A stretch of DNA of 28,787 bases from a bacterium (lineage in GTDB: Bacteria > Patescibacteriota > Minisyncoccia > UBA6257 > GWB1-50-10), in contig JAKAHT010000008.1 of assembly GCA_021814805.1 (NCBI GenBank), positions 1 through 28,787 on the forward strand, in the 5' to 3' direction. Position 1 is the first letter of the stretch. The number at the start of each line of letters is the position of its first letter. Below are positions 7,521-14,641 of this stretch, one piece after another. The notes beneath the pieces are model-generated. The model saw nothing but the letters and a program-made list of their open reading frames with translations. It searched no databases and was not told the origin of the DNA. The position numbers and the translations under genes are program-made.

Positions 7521-7522
7521 AA

Positions 7523-8020
7523 TTATGATTGGGCCTGAGTCAGGGCGGAAGCCAGGGACTCACGAAAAGCCAAACTGGTTTCGGTCGCACCCGATACTAT
7601 ATCAACGTTGGAATTTTGTGACTGAATGGCTTCTTGCGTTAAATAAGGCATGGCTTGACCGTTTATATAGACGGACGTGCTTCTGTCGCTAGGATACTCC
7701 AAAAATTGGACATCGGTTATCTTACCCGATTGAATCACAGCTTTTACCTGAACATTGCCGTAATAAGCGTCGGCCACACTCCCGGTATAAGAACCATCTT
7801 TATAGAGCCCCGTCATGCCTTTCATCATCATATTTCTGTTCTTTTGGCCAGACTGATTCGAGTTACCAGAACCGCCGGATCTGCCTGATGATTCAGCGAC
7901 GGCAACCGGCTCTGAAGCCGGAGGGGTTATCTTTACATTTTTAGATCCACTAAAGTTTTGAAGAATAACGTAAATAAAAAATGCCACTATTAAAGCCGAG
8001 GATAAAATGATCTTTTTCAT
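7523..8020 (-). CDS. Membrane-anchored FMN-binding domain protein
   Basis: A 165-residue protein: one N-terminal membrane segment or uncleaved signal (residues 4-22), a low-complexity Ser/Gly/Gln/Pro linker (about 24-66), and an FMN-binding domain like that of NqrC/RnfG (about 72-163). The domain ends in VDIVSGATETS with SGAT at 143-146; Thr146 is the expected residue for covalent FMN attachment by ApbE. GLYKDGSYTGSVADAYYGNV (71-90) is the usual start of this domain. With the anchor at the N-terminus and a long linker, the flavin should face the outside of the cell. It lies between zwf and apbE with gaps of 37 and 2 nt, so the genes are probably co-transcribed. Its role as an external one- or two-electron carrier is an inference. 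Confidence 0.9.
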   Translation of the reverse strand: MKKIILSSALIVAFFIYVILQNFSGSKNVKITPPASEPVAVAESSGRSGGSGNSNQSGQKNRNMMMKGMTGLYKDGSYTGSVADAYYGNVQVKAVIQSGKITDVQFLEYPSDRSTSVYINGQAMPYLTQEAIQSQNSNVDIVSGATETSLAFRESLASALTQAQS

Positions 8021-8057
8021 CGTTTGAAAATAATACGTTTGAGAACATATTATTGTT

Positions 8058-9434
8058 TCAGGATACGTGAAGAGAGCCTGGTTTATAACGTTTCAAGGGC
8101 GAAAGACCCATTGCCCAGCCGGCAATTATCGGATCGATAAATCTCCACATAGCTTCTATTTCCTTACTGGAAACGAAAAGTGTCTGATCGTCGGATATGC
8201 AATCGGAAAGAAGTTTTTCGTATTCTTCCGTACGATGAATACGATTCGGTTTCCTTAAATTGAAGGTAAATATTTTTTTCTGGAGATCCATCTTGCGTCC
8301 GGGTTTTTTGGACCAGAAATCTATGGTTATCGTTTCCCGCGGCTCCATCCTTATAATTAAAGAGTTCTTATACGTAGTTTCGTGGCGAAAATTTATTTCT
8401 ATTTCCTTTACCGAACGCCCCAAATTTTTTCCGGATTCCATGAAAATGGGCACACCCCGCCAGCGCGGATGATTGAGTAAAGCCCTCACCTTAAAATATG
8501 TTTCGGTATTGGAATCGGAAGCCACTCCTTTTATCAGTCGGTAACCGTCGTATTGACCTCTTGCTGTATATTTTTTGATATCCCTATCGGACGGAATACG
8601 AAGAGTGGAAAGTATCTTGGCTCTTTCCCTTCTTATATCTTCCGGGGTGAATCTAGGTGGTTTATCCATGGTAACCAAGGCCAACATCTGAAGAAGGTGG
8701 TTCTGGCCGACGTCCCTCAAAGCGCCCACTCCATCGTAAAAACCGCCTCGATCTTCGACGCCTATTGATTCGAAAAGACGTATATTTACGCTTTCTATCA
8801 GCTTTTTGCCCCAGACGAATTCGAATAAGTTGTTATAAAAGCGGAAGGCCAGTATATTTTGAAGCATTTCTTTGGCAAGATAATGATCAATACGGTATAT
8901 TTGTTCCTCACGGAAAAGCTTTCTTAAAAGATCGTCTAGGAACTTGGCGCTTTTTAAATCTTTGCCGAATGGCTTTTCGACTATAACTCTCGTCCAGCCT
9001 TCTTCCGGACCTCCGCAGGGTCGGCTTAATCCTGTTGAATGAAGATTCTTCAGTATCTCGGGATATAATTCCGGAGGAACGGCTAAATAAAAAAGCTTAT
9101 TGGAACACATTCCCCACTTCTTATCTATTTCTTTAAGCCTTAAAGCAAGCTTTATATAATCTTTTTTCTTTTCAAAAAATCCCCTTTCATATCCGAAAAG
9201 CGACAAAAAATCAGGGACAACCTTATCGAACATGCCGGCAATCTTTTCTTTAAAATCCTTATCCGACAAATCTCTTCTCGCAAAGCCTATGACCTTGAAC
9301 CTTTCCGGCAAGGAATCGTTTTTGAACAAGTTGAAAAGAGCCGGCGTTATTTTCTTCTGCATCAAATCCCCGGTCACCCCGAAAACCACCATAATGGTGG
9401 GTATTTTTGGTTCTCCTGTTTTTTTCGTTCTCAT
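8058..9434 (-). CDS. zwf: Glucose-6-phosphate 1-dehydrogenase
   Basis: A 458-residue enzyme that oxidises glucose 6-phosphate to 6-phosphogluconolactone and makes NADPH. The coenzyme fold opens with MVVFGVTGDLMQKKITPALF (about residues 15-34), the EKPFGKD stretch follows near 153-159, and the active-site signature reads RIDHYLAKEMLQN (about 181-193; the usual form is DHYLGKE). The C-terminal alpha/beta domain is complete, though the protein is about 30 residues shorter than most homologues. It is directly upstream of the FMN-binding/ApbE/RnfD-FNR genes, so its NADPH may feed that electron path (inference). A TATAAA box lies 8 nt before the ATG and no Shine-Dalgarno site is evident. Other oxidative pentose-phosphate genes are not in the window. 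Confidence 0.95.
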   Translation of the reverse strand: MRTKKTGEPKIPTIMVVFGVTGDLMQKKITPALFNLFKNDSLPERFKVIGFARRDLSDKDFKEKIAGMFDKVVPDFLSLFGYERGFFEKKKDYIKLALRLKEIDKKWGMCSNKLFYLAVPPELYPEILKNLHSTGLSRPCGGPEEGWTRVIVEKPFGKDLKSAKFLDDLLRKLFREEQIYRIDHYLAKEMLQNILAFRFYNNLFEFVWGKKLIESVNIRLFESIGVEDRGGFYDGVGALRDVGQNHLLQMLALVTMDKPPRFTPEDIRRERAKILSTLRIPSDRDIKKYTARGQYDGYRLIKGVASDSNTETYFKVRALLNHPRWRGVPIFMESGKNLGRSVKEIEINFRHETTYKNSLIIRMEPRETITIDFWSKKPGRKMDLQKKIFTFNLRKPNRIHRTEEYEKLLSDCISDDQTLFVSSKEIEAMWRFIDPIIAGWAMGLSPLKRYKPGSLHVS

Positions 9435-9467
9435 ACGCCTAATTTATATACGAGAGAACGAGCCTTT

Positions 9468-10562
9468 TTATTCCGTAAAATGCTTGGAGAGCTTGGCCTT
9501 CGATTGAGATGTGTAATTTGAAGTGGAAACAACATCGTAAAGAACTTCCGGTATCTCAGACATTCTTTCGTATTTTATTTTGGCTATGGCCTGCTTATGC
9601 CTCACCACCATATCTTCAAAGGGTCTCACTTCGAGCGTAAGAGGCCTTCCGTTTACCTCACCCTCCTTGCCGTAACCCCAGCCCGGATCTATAAACCCGG
9701 CATAGTGCGACCTGAACTCGCCGCTCCTTGCGTCCATCGGAGCCATTTCGCAGGCAAAATCCGGCGGGACGGAAACAGCCTCTCTTGTCGAAAGGATATA
9801 AAAACCGCCTCGTTTCAAATAAATACACTCCCCTTCTTTTTTTATTTTTCTGAAAAACTCATCGGGAGAATAAAAGCCCCTTTTGGAAAAGTCCATAACT
9901 TTGTTGGATCCGAAACATTCGTACCCCACCACTTCCTGTTCTAAATCCAAACGCAATATTATCGACCCATCGCCATCTTTTATTTTTATCCTTTCATAAC
10001 CAATGGGAAGACCGTCGGAATCAAAAATCAAAGGCTTCTCCGTCATTGTTTCTTTAAGCTCTTCCTCGGTAAGACTGGTGTCTTGATTAAAAAGCCTGAG
10101 TTGAGCAAGTTTTTCTCCGACGGATATTTTTATGGGAAATGATTTGGGATTTATGATGAGCCACAAAGGACCTTGGTAACCATGAGGAATCACGTCGTAT
10201 CTTGAAACACCGTCGGCTAAAACCCGCACGTGAACATCCACCCGGCCGGTTGAACTTTTAGGATTACAAAATCCGAACACGCCTTCCGGCAGAGACAGCT
10301 CTTCATTCAATTTCGCCAGATAAGTGACATTTTGTTCCAGCGGATAAGAAAAATCATGCCTGGAGTGCTGTATATTCTTTATTAAGGAATCTATCTTTTC
10401 TCCTGGATGGGGTAAAAATATTCCCTCCACTCTCAATATTTCTTCCGAAAGAGAAAGATCCAACGAAGCCGGATTAACATTTTCTTCCTTGCCGCCAGAG
10501 ATATTGCGCTCCTTCATCATTCTTTTCATCTCCTGGCAGGGCAGAGCTCCGAATTTATCCAT
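9468..10562 (-). CDS. dcd: 2'-deoxycytidine 5'-triphosphate deaminase (double-domain)
   Basis: A 364-residue protein with two dUTPase-like halves, the size and layout of the long DCD family rather than the ~190-residue trimeric Dcd. The first half has NPKSSTGRVDVHVR (about residues 99-112) and GYQGPLWLIINP; the second half has DARSGEFRSHYAGFIDPGWGYG (about 286-307), which in this superfamily holds the Arg, Ser and Asp residues for nucleotide binding and deamination. It converts dCTP to dUTP, feeding dTMP synthesis. Thymidylate kinase is encoded elsewhere in this window. A TATAAT box sits 6 nt before the ATG with no Shine-Dalgarno site, so a leaderless start inside the operon is likely. The motif in the first half may be a degenerate repeat of the second. 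Confidence 0.88.
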   Translation of the reverse strand: MDKFGALPCQEMKRMMKERNISGGKEENVNPASLDLSLSEEILRVEGIFLPHPGEKIDSLIKNIQHSRHDFSYPLEQNVTYLAKLNEELSLPEGVFGFCNPKSSTGRVDVHVRVLADGVSRYDVIPHGYQGPLWLIINPKSFPIKISVGEKLAQLRLFNQDTSLTEEELKETMTEKPLIFDSDGLPIGYERIKIKDGDGSIILRLDLEQEVVGYECFGSNKVMDFSKRGFYSPDEFFRKIKKEGECIYLKRGGFYILSTREAVSVPPDFACEMAPMDARSGEFRSHYAGFIDPGWGYGKEGEVNGRPLTLEVRPFEDMVVRHKQAIAKIKYERMSEIPEVLYDVVSTSNYTSQSKAKLSKHFTE

Positions 10563-10568
10563 TTGTTT

Positions 10569-10574
10569 ATTATA
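10569..10574 (-). promoter_or_regulatory. -10 box for leaderless dcd
   Basis: TATAAT on the minus strand ends 6 nt before the dcd ATG, in the 20-nt gap after the DedA gene. No good -35 box is seen. The spacing matches that of several other genes here. Confidence 0.45.
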
Positions 10575-10582
10575 ATACCGGC

Positions 10583-11191
10583 TTAACTTCCTTTCGAATA
10601 TCTGCCGGCTATTCTTTTTGAAATCTTTTTATAAAGATAATAAACGGCTATGAAGAGAAGTCCTAAAATAAAAGTGGCGTTTCTCGCACTAATTATGGTA
10701 CCGCTCAAATAATTGTAAGCCTTGCCAGTATAGAAACCGAGGAGCGCGAAAAATATGGATTTAGGTATAGTGACCGACAAAGCGACGGTCACAAACCTCT
10801 TTAAAGACGGCCTTGAGGTTCCGACAAGTATTATGCCGGGCACCGGTATCAATGGGGAAAGTTTAAAAAAAACCACGGCCTTGCCCATATGCCTCATTAA
10901 AATTTCGTCGAGTTTTTCAAGTCTATCTTTCGTAAGGCCTATCAAATAGCCGTATTTTTCGACAACCGGCCGCCCTCCGAAATAACCCAAAATAAAGAAA
11001 AATAAATCAGCCACCAAATCGGCGGCAATGGAGAGAAGTATTATGAAAATTATATTGAAATATCCCAAGGAAGAAGCTACTCCGGCGGCAGATGTCACAA
11101 GCGGCCCCTCCAAAAACGCTGCCACAAAAAACAACGGATAACCGTGGGTGATGACCCACGAAACTAAAGCTATAAAAGAAGCATTAGACAT
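10583..11191 (-). CDS. DedA/VTT family membrane protein
   Basis: A 202-residue membrane protein with four to five hydrophobic segments. It shows the DedA (VTT) signatures: the early re-entrant stretch FVAAFLEGPLVTSAAGVAS (about residues 22-40), FFILGYFGGRPVVEKYG (about 65-81), and FFKLSPLIPVPGIILVGTSR (about 108-127), the counterpart of the F.R..P..R motif, although the usual Arg positions are replaced here. Family members are linked to lipid scrambling and membrane homeostasis. GGGAGG lies directly before the ATG, which is too close for an ideal Shine-Dalgarno site. It lies 12 nt after pyk and 20 nt before dcd, so it is part of the same run of genes. The family is sure; the specific substrate is not known. 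Confidence 0.85.
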   Translation of the reverse strand: MSNASFIALVSWVITHGYPLFFVAAFLEGPLVTSAAGVASSLGYFNIIFIILLSIAADLVADLFFFILGYFGGRPVVEKYGYLIGLTKDRLEKLDEILMRHMGKAVVFFKLSPLIPVPGIILVGTSRPSLKRFVTVALSVTIPKSIFFALLGFYTGKAYNYLSGTIISARNATFILGLLFIAVYYLYKKISKRIAGRYSKGS

Positions 11192-11203
11192 ACCTCCCGG
11201 CTC

Positions 11204-12214
11204 TTAAAGATAGTTAGGCTGATTTTCGAAACTCTCGACCTGCTTCACTATTTTAACCATGGTTTTCAGAGCTAAAACCGGATATTTACCCGAAGCAGTC
11301 TCGTCGGAAAGCATTACGGCGTCCGTACCGTCCCAGATTGCATTCGCGATATCCGACACTTCCGCTCGCGTCGGATGATCGTGACTTATCATGGAAGTCA
11401 GCATCTGGGTGGCTGTTATAGAAGCTTTATTATGCCAAGAGGCGTGCCGTATTAAATTTTTTTGTATAAAAGGCAACTTTTCCTCCGGAATTTCTATGCC
11501 CAAGTCCCCTCTGGCTATCATGATGCCGTCGGAAGATTGTATTATTGAATCTATATTTTTTAAAGCCAGAGCTGTTTCTATTTTGGCTATTATCCTGGCT
11601 TTCGTACCCACAATCTTTCTGGCCGTTTCCATATCCTTGGCCGATTGGACAAATGAGATGGCCACGTAATCTACGCCGTTTTTAAGTCCGAATTGAAGAT
11701 CTTTCTTGTCTTTGTAAGTCAACCCGGAAACAGACAGCTTGGTATCAGGAACGTTTACCGCTTTTCTGGAATATAATATACCGCCTCTCGTGACCTCGGC
11801 ATAAATCCTATTTTCTTTAACCCTGGAAGTCATAAGTTCCATATCGCCGTTCGCAAGATATATCGGCTCCCCTTTTTTTATGTCCAAATGCAAATAAGGA
11901 TTGTCGACAAAGATGGCGCTTTTATCGGAACGGCTGGTTGAAAATACCACCAAATCTCCTTCTTTAAGCTTCAGACCATCTTTAGGCATCTCTCCCACTC
12001 TTATTCTGGGGCCCTGAAGATCCTGCAAGATGGCAATCTTACGGCCGGATTTCTTGGCCGCCAGCCCGAGAAATTTTTTTCTCGACAGAAATTCTTCCTC
12101 GGTGCAATGGGAAAAATTCATTCTGGCTATATCGAGACCGCTTTCAACCAGTTTGAAAATGGTTTCCTTGTCTTCTGAGGCCGGGCCAAGCGTAGCTATT
12201 ATTTTTGTCCTCAT
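11204..12214 (-). CDS. pyk: Pyruvate kinase, catalytic domains only
   Basis: A 336-residue pyruvate kinase, which turns phosphoenolpyruvate and ADP into pyruvate and ATP. The start MRTKIIATLGPAS, the ARMNFSH motif, the B-domain insert (about residues 68-160), AKIETALAL with IMIARGDLGIEIPEEK (the family signature with catalytic Lys and metal-binding Glu/Asp) and TATQMLTSM...PTRAEVSDIANAIWDGTDAVMLSDETASGKYP are all present. The protein stops soon after this, at QVESFENQPNYL. The C-terminal regulatory domain of about 110-140 residues is missing, compared with about 470 residues in most bacteria. The stop is followed directly by the DedA gene, so the domain is not present in another frame. An enzyme without the usual allosteric site is implied. 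Confidence 0.93.
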   Translation of the reverse strand: MRTKIIATLGPASEDKETIFKLVESGLDIARMNFSHCTEEEFLSRKKFLGLAAKKSGRKIAILQDLQGPRIRVGEMPKDGLKLKEGDLVVFSTSRSDKSAIFVDNPYLHLDIKKGEPIYLANGDMELMTSRVKENRIYAEVTRGGILYSRKAVNVPDTKLSVSGLTYKDKKDLQFGLKNGVDYVAISFVQSAKDMETARKIVGTKARIIAKIETALALKNIDSIIQSSDGIMIARGDLGIEIPEEKLPFIQKNLIRHASWHNKASITATQMLTSMISHDHPTRAEVSDIANAIWDGTDAVMLSDETASGKYPVLALKTMVKIVKQVESFENQPNYL

Positions 12215-12268
12215 AAGTTTTATTAATGCCTTCTAAATTTAGCAAAAATACCGGCAAATTTAAAGTGT

Positions 12269-12274
12269 TATACT
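12269..12274 (+). promoter_or_regulatory. -10 box for the zinc-ribbon gene
   Basis: TATACT ends 6 nt before the ATG at 12281 and there is no Shine-Dalgarno site. The -35 region has no clear match. A leaderless mRNA is likely. Confidence 0.45.
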
Positions 12275-12280
12275 TTTAAA

Positions 12281-12625
12281 ATGGATGTCATTTTGAATTC
12301 CTGCCCTTTTTGCGGAACGGAAGCGCCGCCGGGAGCTGAATTTTGCCCCCACTGCGGGAAAAAATTAAAAACAGAAAAACCCTCCACTTCTGTTTCAAAA
12401 CAAGTTTTGATTTATCTCGTAAGCTTTCTTCTTCCGCCGCTCGGGCTCGTGTGGACCTTCAAATACCTGAAACAAGACGACATAAAATCCAAACGGATAG
12501 GTTGGATTTCAATTATACTCACTTTAGCCGGAATAGTTATTACTATCTTCGTTATGAATGACATATTAAGCGGGCTGAATAACTATTTAAACTCTCAGCT
12601 TAATTCCACCATTCAATTGTATTAG
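12281..12625 (+). CDS. Zinc-ribbon membrane protein
   Basis: A 114-residue protein with an N-terminal zinc ribbon: CPFCG at residues 8-12 and CPHCG at 22-26 supply four Cys ligands. A polar linker is followed by two hydrophobic segments (about 43-62 and 77-97). The layout zinc ribbon + linker + membrane helices is common in small bacterial proteins of unknown role. Transcription appears to start just upstream, and the gene ends where the -10 box of the next gene lies, with 9 nt between the two coding regions. Nothing in the sequence gives a function. Confidence 0.75.
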   Translation: MDVILNSCPFCGTEAPPGAEFCPHCGKKLKTEKPSTSVSKQVLIYLVSFLLPPLGLVWTFKYLKQDDIKSKRIGWISIILTLAGIVITIFVMNDILSGLNNYLNSQLNSTIQLY

Positions 12626-12628
12626 AAT
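12623..12628 (+). promoter_or_regulatory. -10 box for the ferritin-like gene
   Basis: TAGAAT overlaps the stop codon of the zinc-ribbon gene and ends 6 nt before the ATG at 12635. No Shine-Dalgarno site is present and no -35 box is evident. Confidence 0.4.
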
Positions 12629-12634
12629 ATAGAT

Positions 12635-12892
12635 ATGGGTACCTACGAAGAAAATTGGGAAAAAATGTCGGATAAATCAAAAGACTTGGAAAGAGCCAGA
12701 CAGTCGTTCATAGAAGAATTTGAGGCTATCAACTGGTACGAACAAAGAATAGAAGGAACCGGTGATCCGGAGCTGAAGAAAATTCTGGAACATAACCGCG
12801 ACGAAGAAAAAGAACACGCTGCCTTGCTTTTTGAATACGTGAAGAAAAACGATCCGGAACAAGCCGACGCGCTCAAGAAATCGGACCTCTGA
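12635..12892 (+). CDS. Encapsulated-ferritin-like (EncFtn) protein
   Basis: An 85-residue two-helix protein. The pattern IEEFEAINWYEQR (residues 26-38) and LEHNRDEEKEHAALL (51-65) matches encapsulated ferritins. With a constant offset of 4 to the Rhodospirillum rubrum protein, as recalled, the metal ligands Glu32, Glu62 and His65 correspond to Glu28, Glu58 and His61, and Trp38/Tyr39 to Trp34/Tyr35. Such half-ferritins pair up to make a four-helix ferroxidase site and oxidise Fe2+. Usually they carry a C-terminal tail that loads them into an encapsulin shell; here the protein ends at ALKKSDL without such a tail, and no encapsulin gene is in the window. Its 3' end overlaps the 3' end of the convergent CofE-like gene by 20 nt. 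Confidence 0.82.
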   Translation: MGTYEENWEKMSDKSKDLERARQSFIEEFEAINWYEQRIEGTGDPELKKILEHNRDEEKEHAALLFEYVKKNDPEQADALKKSDL

Positions 12893-13598
12893 CGATACAA
12901 AAAGGAGTAAGCTCGTCTGACTGTCCGAGGGGGTTGTCCCGGAAAACTTCTCGGGCGAATTTTTCTTTAACTTTATTACTAGAAATACCGAGAGCAAAAG
13001 CTCCGCGGTAGTTAGCGTCTATAATGACGGCTTCATTGCCGAATTTTTCTTTTATCTCCTTCGCGACACCTTTGGGGTTTATGGGAGGAAGCTTGGCATA
13101 ATGGGTGTAGGGCTGGATAAGAAAAGACATCGGGCAGTCTATTGATTTAGCTCTCTTACCACATATGAAATAAAAAAGGCCCTTTACCCCGAGAGGCCTC
13201 GTGACGGCTGAAACAGCTGCCGCAAAGAGGACACGCGGATAGCCGGCTTCTTTTATGAAAAGTTGCATAGCCATAGGGGTACCGTGACCGAAACCGCGGA
13301 AATCTTTGGTGCCATAATTGTTGTGCACCTTGCGCGCCAAAAACTTGGCTAATTTAGAAGTTTTGACATCATTCAAATTTATTATTTGTCCCTGCGTCAA
13401 GGCCACTACTTTTTCGCTAACAAATATAATATCTCCCGGAGTGAGATTCGGCTTTAAGTATTTTTCCAAAAGCCCTAAGAGATTATCTTTTTCATTTATG
13501 ACACCTGTCTTTATCGGCAAACGGAGATATTTAAAACCTCCGACTTCTATCTCCAGATTCTTGCCTGGATTCGGCTTGAACGTTTTCTTATCTTCCAT
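12873..13598 (-). CDS. Coenzyme F420-0:L-glutamate ligase-like (CofE-like) protein
   Basis: A 241-residue protein that resembles the CofE/F420 ligase domain: a start strand (FKYLRLPIKTGVI), then GDIIFVSEKVVALTQGQII (about residues 54-72), typical for the family, and a late stretch DANYRGAFALGIS with NPLGQSDELTPFCIVRG at the C-terminus. In archaea and actinobacteria CofE adds gamma-linked glutamates to coenzyme F420-0. No F420 genes are visible here, and the middle part diverges from classical CofE, so another acceptor or amino acid is likely. It starts 11 nt inside the end of panD, which suggests coupled expression with the beta-alanine-making enzyme. The family call is moderately sure; the substrate is unknown. 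Confidence 0.7.
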   Translation of the reverse strand: MEDKKTFKPNPGKNLEIEVGGFKYLRLPIKTGVINEKDNLLGLLEKYLKPNLTPGDIIFVSEKVVALTQGQIINLNDVKTSKLAKFLARKVHNNYGTKDFRGFGHGTPMAMQLFIKEAGYPRVLFAAAVSAVTRPLGVKGLFYFICGKRAKSIDCPMSFLIQPYTHYAKLPPINPKGVAKEIKEKFGNEAVIIDANYRGAFALGISSNKVKEKFAREVFRDNPLGQSDELTPFCIVRGPIS

Positions 13599-13980
13599 TT
13601 GAAAAAGGCTTTATGAGTTTATGTTTTTCAACATTGGTTATCTTGTTTTTATCATCGACAAAAACGACAACCGGTTCTATCTTTTCGACCTCTTCCGGAT
13701 CAACCCAAGCTTCGGCAAGTATTATCACTTTATCGCCGACCTGGAAATGTCTGGCTGGAGGCCCGTTCAAACATATATCTCCACGGCCTCTTACACCTTC
13801 TATGGCATAAGTTCTCCAAAGCACACCGTTGGAACAATTGGTTATTTGAAGAATCTGATAAGGTTTGATGTTGGCGGCCTCCAGAAGATCCGGATCTATG
13901 GTTATCGACCCGACGTAATTCAAATCAGCTTCCGTCACCGCCGCCCGGTGTATTTTGGAAGTACAAATAGTAATTTTCAT
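13588..13980 (-). CDS. panD: Aspartate 1-decarboxylase
   Basis: A 130-residue PanD, the pyruvoyl enzyme that turns aspartate into beta-alanine for pantothenate and CoA. The start MKITICTSKIHRAAVTEADL matches the family N-terminus, and Gly24-Ser25 in NYVGSITID is the self-cleavage site, at the same positions as in E. coli. YAIEGVRGRGDICLNGPPARHFQVGD (split by the motif GDxxxxNGxxA) is also conserved. ATG 13980 is used rather than an upstream in-frame start at 14055, because the homologous N-terminus begins here and a TTGAAC-18-TATAAT promoter ends 6 nt before it. The mRNA is probably leaderless. Other pantothenate genes are not in the window. Confidence 0.93.
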   Translation of the reverse strand: MKITICTSKIHRAAVTEADLNYVGSITIDPDLLEAANIKPYQILQITNCSNGVLWRTYAIEGVRGRGDICLNGPPARHFQVGDKVIILAEAWVDPEEVEKIEPVVVFVDDKNKITNVEKHKLIKPFSNGR

Positions 13981-13986
13981 AAAACC

Positions 13987-14016
13987 ATTATAATCCCCAT
14001 TCCTATTCCAGTTCAA
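13987..14016 (-). promoter_or_regulatory. Promoter of panD (leaderless)
   Basis: On the minus strand TTGAAC (14016-14011) and a perfect TATAAT (13992-13987) are 18 nt apart. The ATG follows the -10 box after 6 nt. The promoter lies across the end of the upstream gene. Confidence 0.6.
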
Positions 14017-14641
14017 TCTTGAATTCAGAGGGAGTGCCCCCGCAATCCTTTTCAAACTTGGACCATTTTGAATCCGGCAAGGTTATACCCATTTCTCTCT
14101 GTTCTATTATCATATTGCCGAATGAGCTACAGAAGGACATAAGGCTGCTCGTCGTCCGGCCGTCTGATTCCACGCCGCTCAAGGCTTCGTTAATCTCATA
14201 CTTGAAGTCCTTATCCAAATCCCCGACCATCTTGTCGGTACTCACTTTTTTTGAAATGACCGTTTTTATTTCCTCCAACCTTCTCTTGGCGAAAGTTTTA
14301 TGAAGATACGGTTTGTTTTGATTCGAAGAAAAAGCCAAAGCCACGTTTTCGCCTAAAATTTTAAAAGGATAAAGAGGATGGGTCGGATAAACACTGGAGC
14401 TTTGAGCAAAAGTAACAAGGGTCCCGGAAAGGCCCAAAACGACGGCTCCTACGACGACGTATTTAACCAAAAGACTGAATCCTCTCGGGGTGGCAAAAGA
14501 CATCTCCCTTTCCGGAGAAACATTAGCTATGAACGTTTTTCTCGCTTTTCTCAAAAATTCCCGGTCGGGCGAGAGTTCCGATTTCAAAAGCTTTCTGGCC
14601 TTCAAAAAGTCAACTTTAAATTTTATATATTTAATCACCAT
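14003..14641 (-). CDS. DUF5667-like single-pass membrane protein, possible anti-sigma partner
   Basis: A 212-residue protein: a basic cytoplasmic N-terminus of about 55 residues, one membrane helix (SLLVKYVVVGAVVLGLSGTLVTFA, about 56-79, split here as LLVKYVVVGAVVLGLSG and TLVTFA), then an outside domain. The stretch SSVYPTHPLYPFKILGENVALAF followed by FAKRRLEEIKTVI is typical of DUF5667-type proteins, as I recall them (in parts: PTHPLYPFKILGEN and KRRLEEI). Its start overlaps the sigma factor gene by 11 nt. Such genes next to ECF sigma factors often encode membrane regulators of the sigma factor, so a sensing/anti-sigma role is inferred, not shown. Two Cys residues (in MSFCSS and KDCGG) could form a disulphide outside the cell. 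Confidence 0.65.
   Translation of the reverse strand: MVIKYIKFKVDFLKARKLLKSELSPDREFLRKARKTFIANVSPEREMSFATPRGFSLLVKYVVVGAVVLGLSGTLVTFAQSSSVYPTHPLYPFKILGENVALAFSSNQNKPYLHKTFAKRRLEEIKTVISKKVSTDKMVGDLDKDFKYEINEALSGVESDGRTTSSLMSFCSSFGNMIIEQREMGITLPDSKWSKFEKDCGGTPSEFKIELE

Noticed and set aside
12643..12900. Minus-strand Ser/Phe-rich frame opposite the ferritin-like gene
   Set aside because: It mirrors the Glu/Lys-rich coding strand (GAA/AAG read as TTC/CTT); the plus strand has the conserved metal ligands.
13981..14055. Longer panD start
   Set aside because: The extra 25 residues have no counterpart in PanD, and the TATAAT promoter lies inside them.
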